A stretch of DNA of 64,000 bases. Source: Verrucomicrobiales bacterium (GTDB lineage: Bacteria; Verrucomicrobiota; Verrucomicrobiia; Verrucomicrobiales; DEV007). Below the pieces are notes generated by a model that did no database searches, had not been told where the DNA came from, and worked only from the letters and a program-made list of their open reading frames with translations. Within the stretch, counting starts at the first letter, position 1. Each line of letters begins with the position of its first letter. Position numbers and translations under genes: made by a program. Positions 1 through 7,749 of the stretch are shown here, piece after piece. The stretch lies in NCBI GenBank assembly GCA_029213005.1, contig JARGPI010000002.1, forward strand, positions 185,108-249,107. Direction: 5' to 3'.

Positions 1-14
1 TGTCGACTCGCTGC

Positions 15-602
15 GTGAAATCCAATGTTTTGTTGAGTTCCGCGGTAGTGGTTGCAGCGGCGATGGTCATGGTTTCGATGTGGGTGACCGGTCAGCTCGG
101 CGTAAATCTGGCTTTGTCCAGTCCGCCCGAAATGCTTCGCGCCGGTAAAGTGACAACGGTAAACGTTGCCGCGTCGGGTGATCTGAATCCCGATCGCGAA
201 TCCAGTGAATTCTATAGTTCCGATCCCATTCCGGTAGCATTGGGTCAGGAAGTTGAAGTGTCTCCGAAGCCGGTAGATAGCAAACTGAAAAGCCTTCTTA
301 CGATGGATGAGTTTCCCTTCGAATCGATCGCCGGTATGGAAAAAGAGATCAAAGCTCCTGCTCCCGAACTGGCGGAGGTGGAAAAGGAAATGCCGAAAGA
401 GAAGGCGCCCCTCAAAAAACTGGAGATCGCCCAGGCTCCGGATGTGATTCATCTCCCTGGAGATGCCAACCCTGCGACGGTTGTCTCCCGGGCCAAAAAG
501 CAAAATAAAAATCGCCCCCGGGGTGACAAGACCGATGAGAAGCGGTCTCCCCGTAAAAAAGGTCAGTCTGAAAATCCCTCTGAAATATCCCCAAAGCAGT
601 AA
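15..602 (+). CDS. Membrane-anchored or secreted hypothetical protein (possibly 5' partial)
   Basis: Product not recognised. The 195-residue frame starts at GTG 15, but no in-frame stop lies between base 1 and 15, so the true start may be outside the window. An N-terminal hydrophobic stretch (about residues 6-33) looks like a signal peptide or anchor. The rest is low-complexity and rich in Pro, Glu and Lys, with a basic C-terminal third (KKQNKNRPRGDK region), so it is probably disordered. It ends 32 bp before the kinase-like gene on the same strand, which suggests one operon of three genes (15-4032). No enzymatic motif is visible. Confidence 0.55.
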   Translation: MKSNVLLSSAVVVAAAMVMVSMWVTGQLGVNLALSSPPEMLRAGKVTTVNVAASGDLNPDRESSEFYSSDPIPVALGQEVEVSPKPVDSKLKSLLTMDEFPFESIAGMEKEIKAPAPELAEVEKEMPKEKAPLKKLEIAQAPDVIHLPGDANPATVVSRAKKQNKNRPRGDKTDEKRSPRKKGQSENPSEISPKQ

Positions 603-634
603 ACGGATAACGATAGGAACGGATCAGTAAGTAT

Positions 635-3106
635 ATGAGTGACTTTACAATAGAAGGCTTTGATCTCGAAAAGATCCCGGTCGGGCAGGGATGCACCGGC
701 GAAGTGTTCCGGGCGGAGCGTCAGAGCGATGGCAGAACTTTTGCCGCGAAACGATACGACTCCATCGCAGTGGACCGCGTGTTGATGGGCTCCTGTTTCC
801 GGCAGTATAAAAACATGCCCGATCACGAGGGCATCGTGAAACTGGAGGCTTACCATTTTGGTGAAAGTCCCTACTACACATTATCCGAGTGGGTTGATTG
901 GAGTAAACTGAGCGATTCCGGAGTGCATCGGGAAGCGGAGGCCTGGGCAATGATCCGCCAACTCGCGGATACACTGGGACACGCACACAAATACGGGGTC
1001 TTTCACGCCAACCTGCACCCGGGAAACATTTTTCATCTATCCGGGGGCGGGGAGAGTTCGGGGAAAGTCAAAATTGGTGATTTCTGTGCCGGAATGGTAG
1101 GGGACTATCACTTTGTTGATATCTCGGCAAATGCCGGTTTCGCTGCTCCGGAACAGCTATCTGGACTCGGCCGCGATTATGCCGGTGGGGCCGCGGCAAA
1201 GTGGGATGTCTATCGTTTTGGTGTCGTTGCCTATTGGTTACTTCGAGACCGGCTTCCCCGCGGAACGAAGTTTCTTGAAGAACATGCTAAAGCACTGGCT
1301 GAAAGCGAAGGTCGCCCCGTCCCGCTGGAACCCGGTGGACTTGCTGCGTCCGTCTGGCAGGAAGCGGAAATCGATTGGGGAAGAAGAGTGGGTTCCGGTG
1401 CCCGGGAAAAAAGATGGTGTGAAGTCATTGAGCAGTGCCTCGAACTGGATCCCGCGAAACGTCCTGTCGACATGCGCGAGATTCGCAATCAATTCGCGAG
1501 TTTGGATATCGAGTTTGATTTGATTGAGGCTCAGGAAAGAGCCAATGCCGAGTTGTCTGAAATCGAAAACTACTACTACGGCGTGCGTTTGAAGCAGAGA
1601 AAAAAACTCATCAGCGCTCGGGCCTCGGCAACCATTCTGGCGATCTCGTGGTTTGCTGCGACCTACTTTCTAGTCACCGTTCTACAAAAAACGATCGAAG
1701 GACGGACCAGAATCAACAAGCTCGATCAGGTCGTGGCCAATCAGAAGGCACGAATCACCAGTTTGGATCACATCGTCGAGGACACCGCGAATAATTTGCG
1801 ACGTTCCCGTGAAGCGGCAGACACCTCTTTCTATCATTTGACCCGCGCCAATTCGGGCGGAACGAGCATGAAGGATTTAGAGAGTGTCAGGCTCTACTAC
1901 GTGAAAGTACTCGATGAGGTTTCGGCTAAAGACGGAATTTCCGAGGAACGCGCCCGGGCTCTGCACAGTTTGGCGCACATTGAGTATCAAATGTCGCGCA
2001 AGCCGGAAGCAGAAGATCATTTTGCCAAAGCGATCGAATCCTTTCATGCCGCACAAAGTGAATATGGAAACTCGGCGGATAATGTCGATATTATCCGGAG
2101 ACTGGCAGACTGCTATGAACACCTTGGTTTGCTGAAAAAGGAACATGAAGGTTCGGGCGCGACCGATGCTTTGAAGCAGGCCATTACCTACTACCGGCGG
2201 GTTCTCGATCTCGATTCTGGCGATAATGCGGTGGCGCTTCGCCTCGCTCTGGTGAGCTACCAATATGGGCAGAATCTTTTCAGTGAGAAGAGGGTGGAGG
2301 AGGCGGTGGCTTCCTATACCGATGCGGCTGATAAGATCCAGGCTCTGATCGACAGTGGCGAAATCAAAGAATCGAACCGGGACCTCGACCAGATAATTGC
2401 CGAACTTCAGTACCATGCGGCGGAAGCGCTGTATAACCTGAAACGGCACGAAGATGCGTTTGATGCTTATATGGCAACGATCGAATCAGTGGAACGGCTC
2501 CGAAGTGTTCAAGGTTTTGGAAACCACGAAGCGATCATGATGGCGCGGAGTTTTATGGCCCTTGGCGATATCATGAGAGACTCAAAAACCATCAAGTCAG
2601 AGGATAAAGATCAAGTCTACAACGAAGCGCTTCGGCTGGCTTCGCCCCTGAACCGTAATGATCCGAGAAATGTAGAGGTGGCTTCGCTGATGTGTCAGAT
2701 CTTGAGTCGTATTGCGGATCTGGAGAGAGAGACCGGTAATCCTAAGGATGGGTATGAACTTTCGGTAAGAGGTATTGAAGGGCTGATTCGGGCTCTGGAT
2801 TCGGATCCGGGAAATGTGGAAGGGTTTATTCAGCTGGCAGAGGCGCGGCTCAATCACCTCGAGTTCCTCAAAGCGGATGTTCCAAAATCCCGTGTCATCG
2901 CGCTGCGGGGAGTTGATACTGCAAAGCATGCTCATGAGTTGGTTTCAAAGTCTATGAAATTCTCGAGTCCGGCGGAGCGGGATGATATCAATGGAACCTT
3001 GCAGCGAATCTTCGGGTCCTACTCGGAAATCTGCAAAGATCTTGGTGAGGCTTCGGCAGCATCGGAGTGTTCGCAATATGCTTCATTCAAAGTGAGTTTG
3101 AAATAA
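635..3106 (+). CDS. Membrane Ser/Thr kinase-like protein (probable pseudokinase) with TPR domain
   Basis: The N-terminal 300 residues have a protein-kinase fold: a glycine-rich loop (VGQGCTGEVF, 16-25), the ATP-anchoring Lys39 (FAAK), an APE-like motif (AAPEQ, about 170) and the DVYRFG helix. Two catalytic positions are altered. The HRD-type loop reads HANLHPGN, so the catalytic Asp is Asn126, and the metal-binding DFG is DFC (149-151). One transmembrane helix follows near residues 328-350, then a short coiled coil and about 400 residues of TPR-like helical repeats, predicted to be extracytoplasmic. This is the Pkn/STPK layout common in Planctomycetes and Verrucomicrobia, but it is probably catalytically dead or very weak and may act as a binding or scaffold protein. 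It is cotranscribed with the secreted protein 14 bp downstream. Confidence 0.85.
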   Translation: MSDFTIEGFDLEKIPVGQGCTGEVFRAERQSDGRTFAAKRYDSIAVDRVLMGSCFRQYKNMPDHEGIVKLEAYHFGESPYYTLSEWVDWSKLSDSGVHREAEAWAMIRQLADTLGHAHKYGVFHANLHPGNIFHLSGGGESSGKVKIGDFCAGMVGDYHFVDISANAGFAAPEQLSGLGRDYAGGAAAKWDVYRFGVVAYWLLRDRLPRGTKFLEEHAKALAESEGRPVPLEPGGLAASVWQEAEIDWGRRVGSGAREKRWCEVIEQCLELDPAKRPVDMREIRNQFASLDIEFDLIEAQERANAELSEIENYYYGVRLKQRKKLISARASATILAISWFAATYFLVTVLQKTIEGRTRINKLDQVVANQKARITSLDHIVEDTANNLRRSREAADTSFYHLTRANSGGTSMKDLESVRLYYVKVLDEVSAKDGISEERARALHSLAHIEYQMSRKPEAEDHFAKAIESFHAAQSEYGNSADNVDIIRRLADCYEHLGLLKKEHEGSGATDALKQAITYYRRVLDLDSGDNAVALRLALVSYQYGQNLFSEKRVEEAVASYTDAADKIQALIDSGEIKESNRDLDQIIAELQYHAAEALYNLKRHEDAFDAYMATIESVERLRSVQGFGNHEAIMMARSFMALGDIMRDSKTIKSEDKDQVYNEALRLASPLNRNDPRNVEVASLMCQILSRIADLERETGNPKDGYELSVRGIEGLIRALDSDPGNVEGFIQLAEARLNHLEFLKADVPKSRVIALRGVDTAKHAHELVSKSMKFSSPAERDDINGTLQRIFGSYSEICKDLGEASAASECSQYASFKVSLK

Positions 3107-3120
3107 CCCGGAGGTAATCA

Positions 3121-4032
3121 ATGTTAGCTATGAAAGCAGTAGGTATTTCTTTGGTTGTCGTTGCGGTATTTCTCACGAATGCATTTTCGTCTGATGAACT
3201 CTCACTCGAGTTGCCGAGAAAGCCGATCAACCGGCATCTCCCACTGGGGGAAAGTTCAGCGCTTTTTCCCGGTTCGGCACCGATAGTGAAAGCACTCAGT
3301 GATTTACCCGCGATGTTCTCACCGAATCGGCCGCGCTACACCTACACCCGCTATCCGTGGAAGAATGATATCGTAACGACGGTTTTCTGGGCGGGTGAAA
3401 AAGCGACGGTTAACAACCCGGTTCCCAACACCGCCAGTTCATGGGATCCCAAGTGGTCCGAGAGCTTCGGAGGATACGATGACCCGGATCCTGATGCCCG
3501 GAAAGGCTACCTGCCGAAAAAGTTTGTTCCGAAACAGAACCCGTTCTATGTGGCTCTCCCGTACAATGACACCATGAGCGGATCGAAAACGAAAAGCTCA
3601 GCAAGAAAGTATATACCCTGGTATGAGGAGACATTTTATCGCGAGGGTCGGTCCATCGTGAAAGGACGCTGGGTGGCGATTCGTCTCGGCGACAAAATAT
3701 GCTATGGGCAGTGGGAGGATTGCGGTCCCTTCGAAACGGATAACTATGAGTATGTTTTCGGTAATCAACGCCCCCGCACAACCGGGAATAAAGGCGCGGG
3801 ACTCGATGTTTCGCCTGCGATTCGGGATTATCTAGGATTTCGATACAGTTCGAAGTGTGACTGGCGGTTTGTGGAGCTTTATGAAATACACGACGGGCCC
3901 TGGAAAAAGTGGGGAAATAATAATCCCTTTGTGCTCAGGTCCAGTAAATCGTCCGGAGAGGATGGAGTTTCCGAGAGTATCGTGAAACTTCGGGAAATGC
4001 GGAAGCAGTTTTTGAAGGAAAAGGAAGAATAG
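3121..4032 (+). CDS. Secreted protein with a double-psi beta-barrel (RlpA/expansin-like) signature
   Basis: It has a signal peptide (about residues 1-23) and a good ribosome site (GGAGG) just before ATG 3121. The C-terminal half contains a pattern typical of double-psi beta-barrel cell-wall proteins: WEDCGPF near residue 205, then GAGLDVSPAIRDYLG about 30 residues later. The first Asp and the DVSPA motif correspond to conserved positions of RlpA/EG45/expansin barrels, which bind or cleave peptidoglycan or polysaccharide. The N-terminal 100 residues have no recognised domain. It is the last gene of the kinase operon and is followed by a clear terminator. Assignment to the barrel fold is inference from motif spacing; catalytic activity is not shown. 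Confidence 0.6.
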   Translation: MLAMKAVGISLVVVAVFLTNAFSSDELSLELPRKPINRHLPLGESSALFPGSAPIVKALSDLPAMFSPNRPRYTYTRYPWKNDIVTTVFWAGEKATVNNPVPNTASSWDPKWSESFGGYDDPDPDARKGYLPKKFVPKQNPFYVALPYNDTMSGSKTKSSARKYIPWYEETFYREGRSIVKGRWVAIRLGDKICYGQWEDCGPFETDNYEYVFGNQRPRTTGNKGAGLDVSPAIRDYLGFRYSSKCDWRFVELYEIHDGPWKKWGNNNPFVLRSSKSSGEDGVSESIVKLREMRKQFLKEKEE

Positions 4033-4054
4033 ATATCTTCAGGGACGTAGACAC

Positions 4055-4092
4055 AAAAAAAGCCGGATTCAGTGATGAATCGCGGCTTTTTT
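4055..4092 (+). terminator. Rho-independent terminator of the pseudokinase operon
   Basis: An AGCCG-GATTCA arm pairs with TGAATC-GCGGCT around a GTGA loop (one bulged C), flanked by A-run and T-run. It begins 22 bp after the stop of the secreted-protein gene at 4032. The run of six A upstream and six T downstream could make it work in both directions, also closing the convergent small gene at 4121. Confidence 0.85.
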
Positions 4093-4120
4093 CGCAAAAA
4101 GAGATTGGACTGATTTGCCG

Positions 4121-4303
4121 TTATCCGAAAGCAGCTTGTCCGATTACTACGAACAGCAGGATGATGCAGGGTACTCCAACGACATTTGCAAGCGTTGAAA
4201 AGACTACATTCTCAGTCTGGACTTCTTTTGTGAGCGCTTTGAAACAAAACACCAAGTTGGTAATGAGCGCGATTAAGGCGACGGCTCCAAGGATGGTTAT
4301 CAT
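4121..4303 (-). CDS. Small two-helix membrane protein
   Basis: A 60-residue protein with two hydrophobic helices (about 2-22 and 36-57) joined by a short polar segment KALTKEVQTENV. Product not recognised. It lies alone between the convergent operon terminator and the sensor-kinase gene, on the kinase strand but downstream of it, with a 97-bp gap, so it may have its own promoter. No strong Shine-Dalgarno sequence is visible before ATG 4303. Conserved-looking hydrophobic pattern and a clean stop support coding; length keeps confidence moderate. Confidence 0.55.
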   Translation of the reverse strand: MITILGAVALIALITNLVFCFKALTKEVQTENVVFSTLANVVGVPCIILLFVVIGQAAFG

Positions 4304-4400
4304 ATAGTTATAAATAACGTTAGGTTTCGCTCAATTAAGAGCAGGTTAGTTACTTATAGAATAATCAGAATCCAAAATTAGTCAATGTTTGTTAATAAAT

Positions 4401-6515
4401 TTATGAATCGCAACTTTGATTGTTTTCGGGGCTCTGCCTCTCATCGCTGATTGGTAGTTCGACGGTAAAGCAGCAACCTCCGCCTTTCCGGTTTTGATAG
4501 GAAATTTCGCCGCGGTGATGTAGCACGATTTGGCGGGCTAGTGCGAGTCCCAGCCCAGATCCCTGAACTCCGCTCGATAGGAAATCGTCAATCCGGTAGA
4601 ACTTTTCGAATATTCGGGCGCTGTGTTTCCGGTCGATACCCTCGCCGCGGTCCAGGACCTGCCATTTTGCGATCTGGCGGGATTCGTCAACGAGAAGCCT
4701 CACTTCGATTTCGCCTTTCTCGCAGCCATACTTCTCCGCATTGGAGAGGAGGTTGAGCAGCACTTGAGCGAGGGCATCGCGGTCCCCGGTGACGGTAACC
4801 GATCCTTCCGGTTTCTGATCATAGACCAAATGACAGCCATCTGCTTCGATCTGCATCCGGTAGGTTTCCACGGTTTCCCGGGTGAGTTCCGAGAGGTCCA
4901 GGGGGGCTTTTGAGTAGGGATTGTCGGTTCGTTCGAGACGGGAGAAATCGAGTAGATTATTGATCAAACGGGAGAGGCGGGCTGCTTCCCGGGATATGAT
5001 ACCGGAGTACTGCCGGTCCTTTTCTGACATCGCCTCCTCATTTAACAAATCGGAGAACATCCGGATTGAAGTCAGTGGGGTTTTCAGTTCGTGGCTGACA
5101 TTGCTGACAAAATCGGTTTTCTGCCGAGCCAATTGCATCTCAGTTCCAATCGAGCGGAAGATCAGAAAGGTCCCGATTCCGATTGCTGTGAGAAGAGTGG
5201 GGACTAAGAGCCAAATCATGAGTTTGGCGGTTCTTGCCGAGTGATTGATCATTTCCGGGTCGATCAGGTAGGCTCCGACTTCCCAAAATGGGAGAATCTG
5301 ACCGACTTCTGAAGCCACAAAGGGCTTTGACCAGTCGGTAGTGAATTGATCGTCCGATTTGGCGACCATTTTGCCATCGGCATCGAGGAGAGCGAGACAG
5401 ATATCGGATTTTGCCGAATATCCGGTGACGACTTTTTTCAGGTCGTTTTTTATCTCCTCCAGATTCAGCTCCACCCAGAAAATCCGATCCTCTACTCCGG
5501 GGTGGCGGTTCCATAGCATGACGTGCAGGCCATCGTGGATGAAGCGGCTCATGGCGCCTTCGGTTTTTCCCTCAGTAATCTCCTTCAGATTTCCGATACC
5601 CCATTCGAGACGCGACAGGTTATCGTTATTACTGTTTTGCTGGACCATACCCTGACTACCGAAAACCGATTGGCTGGGTTGCACTTTTCTCAGAGGCGGG
5701 TTGGCCAAAGCATCGAGATAAACCTCCGATTCAGATGCTTTTACCGAAACAGATTCTTTCGCTTCGTCCTCAAGCGGTTCGTTCTGATTCATTCTCCGAT
5801 ACGGATTGTAACTCCGCATCTTTTGCTTAGCGACTTCGACCTTGTATTGAATATTTTCGTCTTTCGCCGGGGCCATCGCCGGGGCGGGTTGGGCGTTGCG
5901 ACTAAGCGATGGGGAACTGGCGGCCTGCGGCATCGCTTCGGGTCGGGGCAAACCCAGTCGCGGAGTTGGCTCGGTCGTCACATAGCCGGTGATACGTTCA
6001 TCGCTCTTTTTGAGTATTTCCCCTGACTCCCGTTCGGTATTGATTCGGTTAGTACTGATAACCGGACCGATCTGGTTGACCGGGGGGGCTTCGTACACCT
6101 TTACGTCCGATTGGTTGAGAAGAAATTGCGCATTGAATTTCAGGAATTCCTGCGCTTTGGGGTCAGTGGTATCCGGCGAGGGACTGAGGATTTCGCCGTC
6201 GTCAGTCACGACGCAGGCCACCGATGACTGGGCCCATCTGTCCGGGACAATCTCATCGAAATTGACTGACAGTTTCGCGGCTCCGTTTTCCGTGACCAGA
6301 TCGTCGACCAGTTGGCGGTAGAAGATCCTCACATCATCCATGAAGGTATTCAAATCCGCCGCGAGCGCTTCAGTGGAACTCTGGTGGAGAATGGCTCGCT
6401 GGCTGTTGGCGACAATTTCCTGGTCACGAAGTGAGCGCATTGCCAGCCAGGCCAGTACCAGGGTAGGTACCAGTACCGCAATGACAAATACGGTGGCCAT
6501 TTTTCGCATATCCAT
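4401..6515 (-). CDS. Membrane sensor histidine kinase (orphan)
   Basis: A 704-residue two-component sensor. Transmembrane helices lie near residues 7-27 and 431-453 and enclose a large periplasmic sensor region of about 400 residues. This includes a Pro/Ala/Gln-rich, probably disordered stretch (about 183-300). The HisKA domain carries the phospho-acceptor His475 in VSHELKTPLTS. The HATPase domain has N-box, DRGEGI and GSGLGLALARQI motifs. The final helices and ATPase match the WalK/PhoR-type class. No response-regulator gene lies next to it, so its partner must be elsewhere. Direct 11-bp-phased repeats at 6591-6630 resemble a Pho box and suggest control by an OmpR/PhoB-family regulator. Confidence 0.92.
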   Translation of the reverse strand: MDMRKMATVFVIAVLVPTLVLAWLAMRSLRDQEIVANSQRAILHQSSTEALAADLNTFMDDVRIFYRQLVDDLVTENGAAKLSVNFDEIVPDRWAQSSVACVVTDDGEILSPSPDTTDPKAQEFLKFNAQFLLNQSDVKVYEAPPVNQIGPVISTNRINTERESGEILKKSDERITGYVTTEPTPRLGLPRPEAMPQAASSPSLSRNAQPAPAMAPAKDENIQYKVEVAKQKMRSYNPYRRMNQNEPLEDEAKESVSVKASESEVYLDALANPPLRKVQPSQSVFGSQGMVQQNSNNDNLSRLEWGIGNLKEITEGKTEGAMSRFIHDGLHVMLWNRHPGVEDRIFWVELNLEEIKNDLKKVVTGYSAKSDICLALLDADGKMVAKSDDQFTTDWSKPFVASEVGQILPFWEVGAYLIDPEMINHSARTAKLMIWLLVPTLLTAIGIGTFLIFRSIGTEMQLARQKTDFVSNVSHELKTPLTSIRMFSDLLNEEAMSEKDRQYSGIISREAARLSRLINNLLDFSRLERTDNPYSKAPLDLSELTRETVETYRMQIEADGCHLVYDQKPEGSVTVTGDRDALAQVLLNLLSNAEKYGCEKGEIEVRLLVDESRQIAKWQVLDRGEGIDRKHSARIFEKFYRIDDFLSSGVQGSGLGLALARQIVLHHRGEISYQNRKGGGCCFTVELPISDERQSPENNQSCDS

Positions 6516-6576
6516 AACTTCGCTTCATTTCCGGAAAATCCCAGCAGGGAAAACTTTCCGAAAGTAAGGTCGATGG

Positions 6577-6630
6577 ATTAGACGACGGACTTGTCACGGT
6601 TCCGTAAAAGGTTTGTAAGAAAAATGTCAG
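6577..6630 (-). promoter_or_regulatory. Pho-box-like direct repeats and -10 element for the sensor kinase
   Basis: On the minus strand four heptamers occur with an exact 11-bp period: CTGACAT, CTTACAA, TTTACGG and GTGACAA (plus coordinates 6624-6630, 6613-6619, 6602-6608, 6591-6597), each separated by 4 nt. This is the geometry of PhoB/OmpR-type boxes. A TCTAAT -10-like element (6577-6582) lies 8 bp downstream, where Pho boxes usually replace the -35. The kinase start is about 60 bp further on. Binding is inferred only from spacing and sequence. Confidence 0.5.
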
Positions 6631-6648
6631 GGCATTCGGCGTGGGCAC

Positions 6649-6682
6649 AAAAAAGCGGCGATAGACTCAGGTCCATCGCCGC
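6649..6682 (-). terminator. Terminator of the acidic-protein gene
   Basis: GCGGCGATGG and its near-complement form a stem around an 8-nt loop. On the minus strand it is followed by six T. It starts 30 bp after the stop of the acidic gene at 6713, as expected for intrinsic termination, and isolates that gene from the sensor kinase promoter. Confidence 0.85.
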
Positions 6683-6712
6683 TCCTTATTTGTTCACTCT
6701 TTGAGTTAAAAA

Positions 6713-7048
6713 TTACCAGAGATCGTCATCGTTCTCATCGTCCCAACCATATCTTTTGTGACGATGCCTGCTGTGGCGCATTCTGGATCGCCTGTCGTCC
6801 CGCCATCGTCCATTACCGGGTGGCTCGTCGAATCCCTGGTTACCGTCGTAAAAATCGGAATCGGGATCATCCATGTCGTAGTTATCTAAGTTTCCAACAT
6901 AGTCCGATTCCTCATCCATAAAGTCGAAGTTTGTCGCTCGATTTGAAAAATCAAAGTCATCTTCTTCGCGGGTCGCAGTCAATGCGACCTCTTCGTTGAG
7001 TTCAACATCATCGAACTGATCGTCGTTGTACTTATCTTCTACATTCAT
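6713..7048 (-). CDS. Small, strongly acidic protein with a basic Arg/His patch
   Basis: A 111-residue protein of unknown family. About the first 80 residues are dominated by Asp and Glu with Asn, Phe and Tyr (for example DDFDFSN and DDPDSDFYDG). Then comes a compact basic patch RWRDDRRSRMRHSRHRHKR (about 82-100) and an acidic tail ending in Trp. No signal peptide or helix for a membrane is seen; it is likely disordered. It is divergent from the MarR regulator with a palindromic operator between them, so it is a candidate target of that regulator. It has its own terminator. Function unknown. Confidence 0.6.
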   Translation of the reverse strand: MNVEDKYNDDQFDDVELNEEVALTATREEDDFDFSNRATNFDFMDEESDYVGNLDNYDMDDPDSDFYDGNQGFDEPPGNGRWRDDRRSRMRHSRHRHKRYGWDDENDDDLW

Positions 7049-7115
7049 TTTTATTTTAGGTTTTTACTTCACTTAGGGAAGGCTTACGGAAATAGCTTAT
7101 TTACCTTTTCTTTCG

Positions 7116-7134
7116 ACGTCAAATCTTTTGACGT
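7116..7134. promoter_or_regulatory. Perfect palindromic operator candidate for the MarR regulator
   Basis: ACGTCAAA and TTTGACGT form perfect 8-bp half-sites around a TCT centre. The palindrome lies in the 149-bp divergent region between the acidic-protein gene and the MarR gene and overlaps the -35-like TTGACG of the latter. MarR dimers bind palindromes of this size and usually regulate themselves and a divergent neighbour. Confidence 0.65.
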
Positions 7135-7156
7135 AAAAATATTAATGTTTTAATCT
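7128..7156 (+). promoter_or_regulatory. Candidate promoter of the MarR-family gene
   Basis: TTGACG (7128-7133) and TAATCT (7151-7156) are separated by 17 bp. The -35 hexamer matches consensus at five of six positions; the -10 is weak. It overlaps the palindrome at 7116-7134, consistent with autorepression, and supports translation from ATG 7198 and not from the TTG at 7156 inside the -10. Confidence 0.4.
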
Positions 7157-7197
7157 TGACCCATATTGAAGCCGGGGCGTATTATTTGGGTTTTGAG

Positions 7198-7713
7198 ATG
7201 AAGAGGGATCGTATTGACTTAGTTCTTGACGACTGGACTGAGGAGCGTCCGGATTTGTCGACTGAAGCGCTTGGCATTGTGCTGAGAATTCAGGCGCTTG
7301 AGAAGATTTTCGCGGAGAGCGTGGAAGACAGTTTGGAGGATCTCGACCTGGAGTGGTTCGAGTATGATGTCCTCGCCGCTTTGCGTCGACAGGGGAAACC
7401 CTACCGGATGACGGCCAGTGAGATAGCGGAAACGGTCCGTCTCTCCACCGGTGCGATGACCAATCGCGTTGATGGTCTGGAGGAAAAAGGTCTCGTGATA
7501 CGAAGTAATGATCCGGCTGACCGGCGCCGTGTGGTGGTGTCTCTAACCTCGCGGGGGAAACAACTGGTCGATAAAGCCTCGGAAACGCGGTTCAAAGCGG
7601 CCGATCGCGCCCTCGATTGTCTCACCGAGCAGCAGTTAACTCGCTTGAACGGGCTGTTGAAAAATTTGATGTGTTACAACGAAGAGGAATCCCGCAATCC
7701 GTCGTTAGTTTGA
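7198..7713 (+). CDS. MarR-family transcriptional regulator
   Basis: A winged-helix regulator of 171 residues. The core shows helix-turn-helix segments (MTASEIAETVRLSTGAMTNRVDGLEEKGLV) followed by the wing motif DPADRRRVVVSLTSRG, which is diagnostic of MarR proteins. Start chosen at ATG 7198: an in-frame TTG at 7156 would extend it by 14 residues but falls in the putative -10. The N-terminal MKRDRIDLVLDDW fits the usual family length. It likely binds the palindrome at 7116-7134 and controls itself and the divergent acidic gene. It sits 36 bp ahead of the chosen sulfatase start, so the sulfatase may be in the same transcript. The ligand is unknown. Confidence 0.9.
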   Translation: MKRDRIDLVLDDWTEERPDLSTEALGIVLRIQALEKIFAESVEDSLEDLDLEWFEYDVLAALRRQGKPYRMTASEIAETVRLSTGAMTNRVDGLEEKGLVIRSNDPADRRRVVVSLTSRGKQLVDKASETRFKAADRALDCLTEQQLTRLNGLLKNLMCYNEEESRNPSLV

Positions 7714-7749
7714 TTGATCAAAACTGAAAAAAACGGAAGGATGTGGCTC

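Noticed and set aside
4401..7048. Response-regulator gene next to the sensor kinase
   Set aside because: None of the neighbouring frames has a receiver domain; the acidic protein lacks the phospho-acceptor pattern.
7156..7197. TTG start for the MarR gene
   Set aside because: It lies inside the -10-like element, and ATG 7198 gives the normal family length.
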